Below, one piece after another: positions 8,652 through 16,768 of a DNA stretch of 64,000 nt (position 1 is the stretch's first letter; every line of letters starts with the position of its first letter). Origin of the DNA: Ponticaulis sp. Its GTDB lineage: Bacteria > Pseudomonadota > Alphaproteobacteria > Caulobacterales > Hyphomonadaceae. Under the pieces are notes generated by a model. That model did not search any database, was not told the DNA's origin, and worked only from the letters and a program-made list of their open reading frames with translations. Where the stretch lies: contig NZLU01000017.1 in NCBI GenBank assembly GCA_002692725.1, forward strand, positions 186,001-250,000, in the 5' to 3' direction. The translations under genes and the position numbers were made by a program.

Positions 8652-10001
8652 TTGGAAATTCTGACGATTATACCGCCGATTGCGGCCATTCTGGTGGCGG
8701 TCATCTGGCGCAATGTCTACGCGGCCCTGCTCGTCGCACTGTTTCTGTCCGAAACGCTGATCGCTCAGTTCAATCCGGGGCTCGGGCTGATCGGCGTGGT
8801 TGACCGGAATGTCGAAGTCTTTGCCAGCGGCTATAATGCGAAAGTGCTCCTCTTCTGCCTTCTGATTGGCGCGCTGATCGCCTTCATGCGGGATTCAGGC
8901 GGGGTGTCGGCTATGGCGCGCATGTTGATCAGTTCCGGTGTGGCCGGCAGCAGACGAAAAGCAGAACTTGCTGTGGCCGGGACGGGCACAGTCATCTTCA
9001 TTGAGACCAATGTCAGCCTGCTCTCATCCGGCGTTCTGGGGCGTCCGCTTTATGACTCCCATGGCCTGTCTCGCGAGCGCCTTGCCTATATTATTGACTC
9101 CACCTCTGCGCCGGTCAGCGTGCTGATCCTTTTGAATGGTTGGGGCGCTTATGCGCTGTCTCTTGTTGCCGATTATGGCTTCGATAAGCCGACCGATGTG
9201 GTACTGGGCTCAATCCCTTGGAATTTCTATGCCATTCTGACCCTGATCGGCGTCTATCTCACCGCTTTTACCGGCAAAGTGTTCGGGCCGCTGAAATCCG
9301 CCGACGATAAGGTCAACACCATCACTGATGCGGGCGCCGAACCGACCAAGGCAATCTATATGTGGCTGCCTGTGGTGGTTATGGTCGCTGGCGCTCTTGG
9401 CTTTATGGCCTGGACCGGGAATGGCAATATCACCGATGGTGATGGGGCCAGCTCCATCCTTTGGGCGATTGCGCTCGGCATTGTTGTGGCCGGCGCGCTC
9501 CTTCTGAAAGACAAAGTGTTCAAGCCCGGAGAGCTTCAGGACAAGGCCTTTCAGGGCATAGGCGAAATGGTGCCTATGGTGACTGTACTTCTTCTCTCTA
9601 TTGCGCTCGGCGGATCGCTGAAAGCGCTTGGAACGGGCGATTTCATTGCCTCTATGGCGGCAGGCTCTTTGCCAGCCTTCACCGTGCCCGTGATCTTGTT
9701 TCTCGCAGCCGCCGTGACGAGTTTCATGACTGGCACAAGCTGGGGCACGTACGGCATTCTGGTGCCCATTGCCATTCCGCTGTCACAGGCGCTTGGTATT
9801 CCGCCGTCTCTTGCTCTTGCCGCTGTACTGGGTGGTGGAGTGTTTGGCGACCATTGTTCGCCGATTTCTGATACCTCGCTCATCGCCAGTGTGGCCTCCG
9901 GCAGTGAACACCTCTCCCATGTCAGAACGCAGCTGCCTTACGCGCTTGCCACGGCAGGTATTGCCTGTGTGCTCTATCTGATCGCCGGATTTCTGGCGTG
10001 A
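8652..10001 (+). CDS. NhaC-type Na+/H+ antiporter family protein
   Basis: This is a 449-residue polytopic membrane protein with about eleven hydrophobic segments. Motifs VIFIETNVSLLSSGVLGRPLYD, YIIDSTSAPVSVLILLNGWGAY, TSFMTGTSWGTYGILVPIAI and VFGDHCSPISDTSLIAS (each quoted in part) match the NhaC branch of the ion-transporter superfamily. Such carriers exchange Na+ for H+ or carry amino or dicarboxylic acids. The start is a TTG with GGGGA seven bases upstream; no better ATG exists near the first membrane helix. It is a single gene with no clear partner. Specificity cannot be read from the sequence. Confidence 0.85.
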   Translation: MEILTIIPPIAAILVAVIWRNVYAALLVALFLSETLIAQFNPGLGLIGVVDRNVEVFASGYNAKVLLFCLLIGALIAFMRDSGGVSAMARMLISSGVAGSRRKAELAVAGTGTVIFIETNVSLLSSGVLGRPLYDSHGLSRERLAYIIDSTSAPVSVLILLNGWGAYALSLVADYGFDKPTDVVLGSIPWNFYAILTLIGVYLTAFTGKVFGPLKSADDKVNTITDAGAEPTKAIYMWLPVVVMVAGALGFMAWTGNGNITDGDGASSILWAIALGIVVAGALLLKDKVFKPGELQDKAFQGIGEMVPMVTVLLLSIALGGSLKALGTGDFIASMAAGSLPAFTVPVILFLAAAVTSFMTGTSWGTYGILVPIAIPLSQALGIPPSLALAAVLGGGVFGDHCSPISDTSLIASVASGSEHLSHVRTQLPYALATAGIACVLYLIAGFLA

Positions 10002-10087
10002 GCTCTAAGGCACCAAAAGGTGTGTACTTGCAACTTGGTTCCTTGCGGCGCACCTCATGGCGAAAGTGATAGTCAGGAGTGATCGCC

Positions 10088-10888
10088 ATGAAAAAATGGC
10101 CAACTTATTTCATCCCCCATGGCGGTGGTCCGTGTTTCTTTATGGATACGCCTCCGGGCATTCCGAGTGACACCTGGGATGAGATGGCTGCGTTTCTGCG
10201 CGGTATAGACGCCGATCTTGGCGAGCGCCCGAAAGCTGTGATCGTCATTTCGGCGCACTGGATGACACCGAACCCGGCGATTGTTGTTGAAGAGCACCCT
10301 GCCCTTTATTTCGACTATTACAACTTCCCGCCTCACACCTATGAGCTGACCTATCCGACCACGACACCCAAATGGCTGGTCGACCGGCTTGATGAGTTGC
10401 TCTCCAGCGAAGGCTATCAGGTCGATAAAGTCTCTGGTCGTGGTCTTGATCATGGCGTGTTTGTGCCGTTCAAGCTGGTCTATCCTGATGCCGATGTGCC
10501 GCTGGTTCAGCTGTCCATGCCCGCCAGCGATGATGCCGAGGAGCATCTGAAATTCGGCCGCGCACTTTCTGCCCTGCGCGAAGAAGGCGTCCTGATCGTC
10601 GGGTCCGGCCTCAGCTATCACAATCTGCGCGACTTCTATCGGACAACGGACAAGCCAGCCGCGGCACCCTTCGACACCTGGCTGAATGAGGCCGTGATGG
10701 ATACTGATGCCCGCGACGACAAACTCAAAACCCATCAGTCCGCGCCCGGTTTTACGGCCTGTCACCCCACGCCTGAGCATTTGCTGCCCCTGATGATTGC
10801 AGCGGGCGCGGCAGAGGGCGAAGCCGCCGAACAGGTCTATTCCGAAGTCCTGCTCGGCGCGCCAAATTCGGGTTTCCGCTTCGGCTGA
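10088..10888 (+). CDS. DODA-type class III extradiol ring-cleavage dioxygenase family
   Basis: The 266-residue protein resembles the YgiD/4,5-DOPA-dioxygenase group of LigB-like enzymes. Expected metal-ligand histidines are present: His11 in IPHGGGPCFF, His57 in VISAHWMT and His178 in GSGLSYHNLRDFY, plus GLDHGVFVPF at 120-128, the usual motif after the second strand. These enzymes open catechol-type rings with Fe or Zn. I chose the ATG at 10088 because AGGAG at 10075-10079 is eight bases upstream; an in-frame GTG at 10079 overlaps that site. The gene abuts the convergent sorbosone-dehydrogenase-like gene with no gap. The natural substrate is unknown. Confidence 0.85.
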   Translation: MKKWPTYFIPHGGGPCFFMDTPPGIPSDTWDEMAAFLRGIDADLGERPKAVIVISAHWMTPNPAIVVEEHPALYFDYYNFPPHTYELTYPTTTPKWLVDRLDELLSSEGYQVDKVSGRGLDHGVFVPFKLVYPDADVPLVQLSMPASDDAEEHLKFGRALSALREEGVLIVGSGLSYHNLRDFYRTTDKPAAAPFDTWLNEAVMDTDARDDKLKTHQSAPGFTACHPTPEHLLPLMIAAGAAEGEAAEQVYSEVLLGAPNSGFRFG

Positions 10889-12184
10889 TTACTCAGCCGT
10901 CACCCGCCAGATGGTGTTGCCGACATCGTCCGCGACCAGAAGCGCACCGTCTGACGCAATCTTCACATCCACGGGGCGGCCATAGGCTTTGTCCTTCACC
11001 AGAAAACCGGTGAGCACATCCATGGGCTGTCCGGACGGGTCGCCGCCCTCGAACGGAACAAAGATCACTTTATAGCCAGAGGGCGGTTTCCTATTCCATG
11101 AGCCGTGCTGGCCAATAAAGGTGCCGGTTTCAAAGGTGCTGCCAAGAGACTGACCTGTCGAAAAACTGAGGCCAAGAGACGCTGTATGGCTGCCCAGCGC
11201 ATAATCAGGCGAAACGGCCTGCGCGACCCTTTCTGGACTTTTCGGCTTCACGCGCTCATCAACATTCTGGCCATAATAGCTCCACGGCCAGCCATAGAAG
11301 GCGCCGTCCTGAACACTGGTCATATAGTCGGGCACGAGGTTATTGCCGAGCATATCGCGCTCATTTACGGCGGTCCAAAGCTCGCCAGTTTCCGGGTTCC
11401 AGTCGAGCCCGACAGGGTTGCGAAGGCCGGTGGCGAAGAGGCGTTTCTGGCCAGTCGCGACATCGACTTCCCAGATGGCGGCGCGACCTTCCTCTTCATC
11501 CATGCCGTTTTCGGCGATATTTGAGTTTGAGCCAACCGCGGCATAGAGTTTGGTGCCATCTTCAGACGCAATGATGTTCTTGGTCCAGTGATGATTTCGA
11601 CCAGCGGGCAGATCGGTCAGAGGCGTGCCTTCAGCCTCCATCCGGGTTTCGCCCTCAGAATAAGGAAATCCGACAATCCCATTGGCATTGGCAACATAAA
11701 ATGTCTCCCCCACCAGAGCCATTCCGATGGGCGAATAGAGATCTTCCAGGAAGGGCGTCTGCACGTCAGCAACGCCATCGCCATCTGTATCTCGAAGCAG
11801 GGTGATGCGATCCGCGCTCGGCACGCCCGCGCCCGCTTTTTCCATCATGTTTTTCATCACCATATTGGTGATGCTGAAGCCAGAGTCTTTGGCGGGCGCA
11901 TTGCTCTCGGCAACGAGCACATCGCCATTCGGCAGCACATAAAGCCAGCGTGGATGATCCAGCCCGGTCGCGAAGGCGTTGACCTCCAGGCCATCTGCGG
12001 CGACCGGCATTTCACCTTCCGGCCAGCCCGTGCCCTCGGCGACCTGCATAGTGGGAATGGTTTGGGGTTTGGGGTCAGGCAGTGTTGGGTTTGCGCCAAA
12101 TCCCGTATCTATCGGTAGCCGTGCTTCGGTGGAGCAGGCGGCAATGGCAAGCAAGGGCAGGGCGATCAGGGATAGTCGGGCCAT
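10889..12184 (-). CDS. Sorbosone/glucose dehydrogenase-like lipoprotein
   Basis: The 431-residue protein is a predicted lipoprotein (LLAIAAC, Cys17) with a six-bladed beta-propeller of the PQQ-dependent sugar dehydrogenase type. Recognisable blocks are [87 protein letters not shown] and [19 protein letters not shown] (in part). Homologues oxidise aldoses or sorbosone in the periplasm using PQQ. No PQQ synthesis genes are in the window. A GAGGAA lies nine bases before the ATG. Its 3' end touches that of the dioxygenase gene. Confidence 0.85.
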   Translation of the reverse strand: MARLSLIALPLLAIAACSTEARLPIDTGFGANPTLPDPKPQTIPTMQVAEGTGWPEGEMPVAADGLEVNAFATGLDHPRWLYVLPNGDVLVAESNAPAKDSGFSITNMVMKNMMEKAGAGVPSADRITLLRDTDGDGVADVQTPFLEDLYSPIGMALVGETFYVANANGIVGFPYSEGETRMEAEGTPLTDLPAGRNHHWTKNIIASEDGTKLYAAVGSNSNIAENGMDEEEGRAAIWEVDVATGQKRLFATGLRNPVGLDWNPETGELWTAVNERDMLGNNLVPDYMTSVQDGAFYGWPWSYYGQNVDERVKPKSPERVAQAVSPDYALGSHTASLGLSFSTGQSLGSTFETGTFIGQHGSWNRKPPSGYKVIFVPFEGGDPSGQPMDVLTGFLVKDKAYGRPVDVKIASDGALLVADDVGNTIWRVTAE

Positions 12185-12250
12185 GGGGCATTTCCTCGTT
12201 TCCCTTATAATTAGGTTGAGTGTGGTGCGTTCCTAGTGGAGGTTGTTTGA

Positions 12251-12387
12251 GTTTGCTCGGTGCTGTTGTCTCACGAGCTCGACGCACCTGCGCCCAGCCC
12301 GGTCGGGCTGTGGGGTGCTCATCACAAACGACTGTGCAGGCGCAGATTGCCCAGAGCCGCAGGTGATGGAGCGGCAATCGAGCAAAC
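12251..12387. repeat. Inverted-repeat element, family A copy 1
   Basis: The element begins with GTTTGCTCG (12251-12259) and ends with its exact reverse complement CGAGCAAAC (12379-12387). Inside, positions 12289-12311 (TGCGCCCAGCCC, GGTCGGGCTGT) are identical over 23 bases to 56955-56977, within the large inverted repeat at 57 kb. It lies in the gap upstream of the sorbosone-dehydrogenase-like gene and contains no convincing gene. Confidence 0.65.
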
Positions 12388-12442
12388 ATAATAGATGCAC
12401 GTGTATCGCCGCAGAGAGGTCTCTGGGCGTTTTCTTGTTTAA

Positions 12443-12515
12443 GTTTGCTCGAACCGTTTCCGAGACTGCGTCTCGGTGGTGCTGCGCTTGCGCGGTCGCT
12501 TGTGACGCCGCGAAT
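12443..12515. repeat. Family A-related partial repeat
   Basis: It opens with the same GTTTGCTCG (12443-12451). It contains a perfect hairpin CCGAGAC-TGC-GTCTCGG (12460-12476) and ends with GCTTGTGACGCCGCGAAT (12498-12515), which recurs exactly at 42196-42213. This marks it and the 42-kb copy as members of one repeat group. Confidence 0.55.
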
Positions 12516-12526
12516 TGAACGCGGTG

Positions 12527-13291
12527 TCATCCCGGACGTAGCGCAGCATGGAATGATGCGCTGCTGATCCGGGATCCAGCCAGAGGAAAAAACATTATGT
12601 TCTGGGTCCCGTGTCTGCAAAGCGTCATTGCATGCCGCATTGCGAACGGGATGACATTGTGGGTGGGCGGTGGCCATGGATAGGGTGGGTCCCGGCCCAT
12701 CGGCTCCAGTGATGGTGGGCGAACGCCCACCCTAAAAAGTCGATTTGCCGGACCGGCAAATGCTTGAGTTCCCGGCGTTTCCAGGAAGATGTAAACCAGC
12801 GCACAGACAATCACGCGGGCGAGGGCGTTGGCGATGGCCTCTGCCCGTTCGAAGTTGTCCATAGTGGTTTCGAGGCGCGCGAGGAGTTCGGCGGGATCTT
12901 TTGTTGTGCTCGCAGGTGCTCCGACTGAAGTCGGACCTGCTGCGCCTTTGGCAGTCTGATTAGCTCTCGCGAACCTGTGGTTCGCATAGAGCGGGCTCAA
13001 GGCTGCTTGCTCCTGACGCCCCGAATTTCGATTTATGTTAGGATCTCGCATGGCGAGGGCGGCAAAGGTGAAGCCCGCGCGCTCAAGCTGCTCTGAGGTC
13101 AGCATGCGGACAAAAGCGTGAACCAGCCAGTCCGACGAGAGAACCATGTCTGCAATGTCCGAGGGGACATGCGTTTCGCCCGAAGCCTCAAAACGCACCA
13201 GCCAGGCATAAAGTTTTGCAAGGTTCAGCCCGATCATCTGAGCAAGGCTCAGTGAGGCGTATGGATGGGCAAGGGCGGGCTCTTGGTTCAT
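12527..13291 (-). CDS. Hypothetical protein carrying in-frame palindromic repeat sequence
   Basis: The 254-residue frame has three kinds of sequence. Residues 1-85 and about 131-177 look like ordinary helical protein (ASLSLAQMIGLNLAKLYAW; LLARLETTMDNFERAEAIAN) with one hydrophobic segment at 157-170. Residues 91-129 are encoded by a block holding two strong palindromes (12912-12940 and 12963-12992). Residues 178-254 are encoded by palindromes at 12743-12761 and 12714-12731 and by a dispersed-type hairpin at 12529-12575. The frame stays open through all of them. I do not recognise the family and there is no clear ribosome binding site. The original gene may have ended near residue 180, or the whole may be decaying. 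Confidence 0.45.
   Translation of the reverse strand: MNQEPALAHPYASLSLAQMIGLNLAKLYAWLVRFEASGETHVPSDIADMVLSSDWLVHAFVRMLTSEQLERAGFTFAALAMRDPNINRNSGRQEQAALSPLYANHRFARANQTAKGAAGPTSVGAPASTTKDPAELLARLETTMDNFERAEAIANALARVIVCALVYIFLETPGTQAFAGPANRLFRVGVRPPSLEPMGRDPPYPWPPPTHNVIPFAMRHAMTLCRHGTQNIMFFPLAGSRISSASFHAALRPG
12529..12575. repeat. Palindromic repeat, 47 bp
   Basis: Outer arms ATCCCGGA (12529-12536) and TCCGGGAT (12568-12575) are perfect complements. The inner part AGCGCAGCAT / ATGATGCGCT forms a near-perfect second stem. The form, a symmetric hairpin in a gene-poor gap, is that of a dispersed bacterial palindromic repeat. Confidence 0.6.
12714..12761. repeat. Two adjacent perfect palindromes
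   Basis: GGTGGGCG-AA-CGCCCACC (12714-12731) has perfect 8-bp arms. Eleven bases later ATTTGCCGG-A-CCGGCAAAT (12743-12761) has perfect 9-bp arms. Both lie inside the 3' part of the hypothetical frame at 12527-13291. Confidence 0.7.
12912..12992. repeat. Double-hairpin repeat inside a coding frame
   Basis: The first hairpin (12912-12940) pairs GCAGGT-CCGAC with GTCGG-ACCTGC across a TGAA loop, with a GCT bulge in the left arm. The second (12963-12992) pairs GCTCT...GCGAACC with GGTTCGC...AGAGC across a TGT loop. Together they form one module that supplies about 39 in-frame codons to the hypothetical gene on the minus strand. Confidence 0.65.
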
Positions 13292-13598
13292 GCGAGCAGT
13301 TTAGCCTCGGGCATGGAGGGGTAGGATAAGTTTTGGACTTTTGATCTCACGCCGCTTCGCTTCCGCTCACGGCTCCGATGGGGCGGACATTCGTCCGTCG
13401 TCCGGTCGGGCTCAGGTTAAGCCCGTCTCCCTCTCAGGGACTCGAGTGGTTTAAGAATTGATCCAGTGAATCAATTTTCCTCGAAAGGGTTTGGGATGAG
13501 GGTTTTTGTACCGCCGCTCGTTTGGGCGCCAACCCCCTCACCCTAAATCCCTCTCCCCCTAGAGGGGGCGAGGGACTTTTTCGCCGAGAGTGCTTCCC
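13292..13598. repeat. Gene-free stretch with two hairpins
   Basis: No gene is apparent. AATTGAT (13456-13462) and ATCAATT (13470-13476) form a 7-bp stem. CCTCTCCCCCT (13550-13560) and AGGGGGCGAGG (13563-13573) form an 11-bp stem with one mismatch, of the type common as dispersed GC-rich repeats. A small CGGAC-ATTC-GTCCG hairpin lies near 13390. The second could act as a transcription stop beyond alkB. Confidence 0.5.
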
Positions 13599-14204
13599 CT
13601 ACAACGCCTTGCGCAGCGTGATGTTGATGCGGCCGCCTTGTTTTAACAGCGAGGACGTACCCGGATAGATGCGGTCTATGCCGTGATAGGCGAGGCGGTC
13701 CTCGCCCTTTAAAAGCATGACATCACCGGAGCGGAGCTTGAAGCTTTGCGTTTTGCCGCCGCGTTTTGTGCCGCCGAGGCGGAAGAGCGCGGTGTCCCCC
13801 AAAGAAATGGAGAGGACGGGCACGGAGAAATCCTGCTCATCCCGGTCCTGATGAAGGCTCATTCTGGCAGTTTCAGAATAGTAATTTATCAGACAGGCGT
13901 CAGGCTCTGGCTGGTCGGGCAAGAGATCACGCCAGATGTTCAAAATGGCGTCGGGAATGGTGGGCCAGCTTTCGCCTGTGGTCGGGTGTTCAGCCTGATA
14001 ACGATAGCCCTTTTGGTCTGACATCCAGCCTAGTTTTCCGAAATTGGTCATGCGCACAGACATGGACTTGCCAGTCCGAGGCATTGTGGGCGTGTAGAGC
14101 GGGGCCCGCTGTGTGCAGGTGCGAATGGCCTCAACAATTTCTGTCTGCTCCGTGACAGAAAGATAATCTGAATAAAGCTCGGCTCCGCCGGGTCTGATTT
14201 GCAT
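13599..14204 (-). CDS. alkB: Alpha-ketoglutarate-dependent DNA repair dioxygenase AlkB
   Basis: The 201-residue protein has the complete 2-oxoglutarate/Fe(II) active site of AlkB: His118 and Asp120 in SLHQDRDEQD, His174 in LAYHGIDRIYPG, and Arg192 and Arg198 in RINITLRKA. The upstream MSVRMTNFGKLGWMSDQKGY and CLINYYSETARM are also AlkB-like. It reverses 1-methyladenine and 3-methylcytosine lesions by oxidative demethylation. It stands alone between a repeat cluster and the dnaK promoter region; no ada gene is next to it. The ATG at 14204 is the natural start. Confidence 0.93.
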   Translation of the reverse strand: MQIRPGGAELYSDYLSVTEQTEIVEAIRTCTQRAPLYTPTMPRTGKSMSVRMTNFGKLGWMSDQKGYRYQAEHPTTGESWPTIPDAILNIWRDLLPDQPEPDACLINYYSETARMSLHQDRDEQDFSVPVLSISLGDTALFRLGGTKRGGKTQSFKLRSGDVMLLKGEDRLAYHGIDRIYPGTSSLLKQGGRINITLRKAL

Positions 14205-14303
14205 AAGCGCTTGCGTCCTAGTGGAATTTTGCTGGCAATTTGTGTTCTGAACTCTTCAGGGCAACCATTTTCACATTTTCGCGATAGCAAAGTGCACTGA
14301 TCT

Positions 14304-14331
14304 CTTGAGCAATGCGAATCGCTTCCCATAT
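14304..14331 (+). promoter_or_regulatory. Sigma-32-like heat-shock promoter of dnaK
   Basis: CTTGAG (14304-14309) and CCCATAT (14325-14331) are separated by 15 bases, matching the alphaproteobacterial heat-shock consensus CTTGAA - about 11 to 15 - CCCATnT. Transcription would start near 14340, leaving a leader of about 100 bases before dnaK. No CIRCE inverted repeat is present in this gap. Confidence 0.65.
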
Positions 14332-14443
14332 CTCCGTCGAACCGCGAAACATCCCACGTTTCGCAGATCCGAAGAGTCATCAGGCCATGGTGCCGCTGGC
14401 GGGCCAGAAAAAAGCCGGGTGACGGCTGAACAGAGGAATACAA

Positions 14444-16357
14444 ATGGGTAAGATTATTGGTATTGACCTTGGTACGACCAACTCCTGCGTCGCAGTTATG
14501 GACGGCAAGGATGCCAAGGTAATTGAAAACGCAGAAGGTGCGCGCACAACACCATCGGTTGTGGCCTTTTCTGAAGGTGGTGAGCGCCTGATCGGCATGC
14601 CTGCACGGCGCCAGGGCGTTATGAATCCGAAGCAGACCTTTTATGCAATCAAGCGTCTGATCGGTCGCGTCTTCAGTGATCCGACTGTGAAGAAAGATCA
14701 GCAAACAGTCGCTTACGAGATCGTTGAAGGCCCGAATGGCGATGCCTGGGTTAAAGGTCGCGACAAAGATTATTCTCCGCAGGAAATTTCATCTTTCATT
14801 CTGACCAAGATGAAAGAAACGGCTGAGGCCTATCTTGGTGAAAAAGTTGAGCAGGCCGTGATCACGGTTCCCGCTTACTTTAACGACGCTCAGCGTCAGG
14901 CCACCAAAGACGCCGGCAAGATTGCTGGCCTCGAAGTGCTCCGCATCATTAACGAGCCGACAGCGGCTGCGCTGGCCTATGGTCTTGAGAAGGCTGATGG
15001 CAAAACCATCGCTGTTTATGACCTTGGCGGCGGTACATTCGACGTCTCAATTCTCGAGATTGGCGATGGCGTTTTTGAAGTTCTGTCAACGAATGGCGAC
15101 ACCTTCCTGGGTGGTGAAGACTTCGACAACAAGCTGGTCGATTATATCATCTCTGAGTTCAAGAAAGAGCAGGGCGTTGACCTCTCTAAAGATCCGATGG
15201 CGCTTCAGCGTGTTCGGTCCAAGGCTGAGGAAGCCAAGAAAGAGCTGTCGACGGCCACTCAATATGATCTGAATGAGCCGTACATCACGGCTGACGCATC
15301 AGGTCCGAAGCACCTCAACATGAAGATCACCCGCGCCAAGCTCGAATCTCTGGCAGCTGATCTCATCAAACGGTCTATCGAGCCATGTAAGAAAGCTCTG
15401 GCTGACGCTGGTAAATCTGCCTCCGAGATCGACGATGTCGTTCTGGTCGGTGGTATGACCCGTATGCCAGCGGTTCAGGAAGCGGTGAAAAACTTCTTTG
15501 GCCGTGAGCCGCACAAGGGTGTGAACCCGGACGAAGTGGTGGCACTTGGTGCGGCCATTCAGGCTGGCGTTCTGCAAGGCGACGTGAAAGATGTTGTCCT
15601 GCTCGACGTGACGCCGCTATCGCTCGGTATCGAAACGCTTGGCGGTGTGTTTACCCGTCTCATTGACCGGAACACGACTATCCCGACCAAGAAGTCTCAG
15701 GTCTTCTCGACAGCTGACGACAATCAGCCTGCCGTGACGATCCGCGTCTTCCAGGGTGAGCGTGAAATGGCGGCAGACAACAAAATGCTCGGTCAGTTCA
15801 ACCTCGAAGGTATCCCGCCAGCGCCGCGCGGCATGCCTCAGATTGAAGTCACCTTCGACATTGACGCGAACGGCATTGTGAACGTCTCTGCGAAAGACAA
15901 GGCGACCAACAAAGAGCAGAAAATCACCATTCAGGCGAATGGCGGTCTGTCTGACGACGAAATCAACGACATGATGAAGGATGCTGAAGCGAATGCTGCA
16001 GCGGACAAGGAACGTCGTGAGCTCGTCGAAGCCAAAAACAATGCCGAAGCCATGGTTCATGGCACCGAAAAGCAGCTCGAAGAGCATGGCGACAAAGTCG
16101 ATGCCTCTGTGAAATCTGAAATCGAAAGCGCGATGGAAGATCTCAAAACCGCTGCTGAAGGTGAAAACCTGGAAGACATCCAGGCCAAAACCCAGGCGCT
16201 CATGCAAGCCAGCATGAAGCTCGGTGAGGCAATCTACGCCCAGCAACAGGCTGATGGCGAAGAGAATGCCAAAGCTGATGCGAAGGCCGATGGTGTCGAC
16301 GATGACATCATCGATGCAGACTTCGAGGACGTCGACGACGACAAGAAATCTGCATAA
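14444..16357 (+). CDS. dnaK: Molecular chaperone DnaK (Hsp70)
   Basis: The 637-residue protein is a full-length Hsp70. It opens with [18 protein letters not shown], has the phosphate-2 loop [16 protein letters not shown] and the adenosine motif [14 protein letters not shown], then the substrate-binding domain with [17 protein letters not shown] and a helical lid, and ends in an acidic tail. It binds and refolds exposed hydrophobic segments with DnaJ and GrpE. A sigma-32-like promoter lies upstream. A small exported protein gene and dnaJ follow on the same strand. Confidence 0.98.
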   Translation: MGKIIGIDLGTTNSCVAVMDGKDAKVIENAEGARTTPSVVAFSEGGERLIGMPARRQGVMNPKQTFYAIKRLIGRVFSDPTVKKDQQTVAYEIVEGPNGDAWVKGRDKDYSPQEISSFILTKMKETAEAYLGEKVEQAVITVPAYFNDAQRQATKDAGKIAGLEVLRIINEPTAAALAYGLEKADGKTIAVYDLGGGTFDVSILEIGDGVFEVLSTNGDTFLGGEDFDNKLVDYIISEFKKEQGVDLSKDPMALQRVRSKAEEAKKELSTATQYDLNEPYITADASGPKHLNMKITRAKLESLAADLIKRSIEPCKKALADAGKSASEIDDVVLVGGMTRMPAVQEAVKNFFGREPHKGVNPDEVVALGAAIQAGVLQGDVKDVVLLDVTPLSLGIETLGGVFTRLIDRNTTIPTKKSQVFSTADDNQPAVTIRVFQGEREMAADNKMLGQFNLEGIPPAPRGMPQIEVTFDIDANGIVNVSAKDKATNKEQKITIQANGGLSDDEINDMMKDAEANAAADKERRELVEAKNNAEAMVHGTEKQLEEHGDKVDASVKSEIESAMEDLKTAAEGENLEDIQAKTQALMQASMKLGEAIYAQQQADGEENAKADAKADGVDDDIIDADFEDVDDDKKSA

Positions 16358-16381
16358 ATCGACATGAAACGGAGCAGTGTG

Positions 16382-16735
16382 ATGGCGAATACGTGTCTCA
16401 GAGCCCTTCTGGTGATCGGTGCCGCCGTCACACTGCCTGTTCTGTCAGTGTCTGCCGCGTCCAATCTGGATGTCGGACAGGCCGCAAACTGTGCAGCCGC
16501 GATGAAGATCAAGCGCGATGAACTGCCTCCGGGCGTTCGGGACGCGCTGATTTATTCCAAGGCTGCTGACTGGTTTTCGCGGGTCGGGCGCGATGAATCC
16601 CCCGCAGACTACGGCAAGATCGAAGCCGACTATAAGAAAAAGCTTTTGAGCGAAAAATCGAATGGTCGGGCCAGCTTTGGTAAAGCGGTCGATGGATGCC
16701 GGACATATTACGAAACCAGCAGCGGCGATACATGA
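16382..16735 (+). CDS. Small exported protein between dnaK and dnaJ
   Basis: The 117-residue protein has a signal peptide with predicted cleavage near VSAAS. The mature chain has two cysteines (NCAAAM and GCRTYY), is rich in charged residues, and contains DYGKIEADYKKKLLSEK. I do not recognise the family. I place the start at the ATG at 16382, which has GGAG at 16371-16374 seven bases upstream; an earlier in-frame ATG at 16364 overlaps the SD region. It begins 24 bp after the dnaK stop and ends 33 bp before dnaJ, so it is probably part of the heat-shock transcript. A periplasmic role under heat stress is inference. Confidence 0.65.
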   Translation: MANTCLRALLVIGAAVTLPVLSVSAASNLDVGQAANCAAAMKIKRDELPPGVRDALIYSKAADWFSRVGRDESPADYGKIEADYKKKLLSEKSNGRASFGKAVDGCRTYYETSSGDT

Positions 16736-16768
16736 GTCCCTTTGGACCTGCCAAAACGGAACTGACCT

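Noticed and set aside
12251..13000. CRISPR array
   Set aside because: The repeats are palindromes of different sequence and irregular spacing, not identical repeats with spacers.
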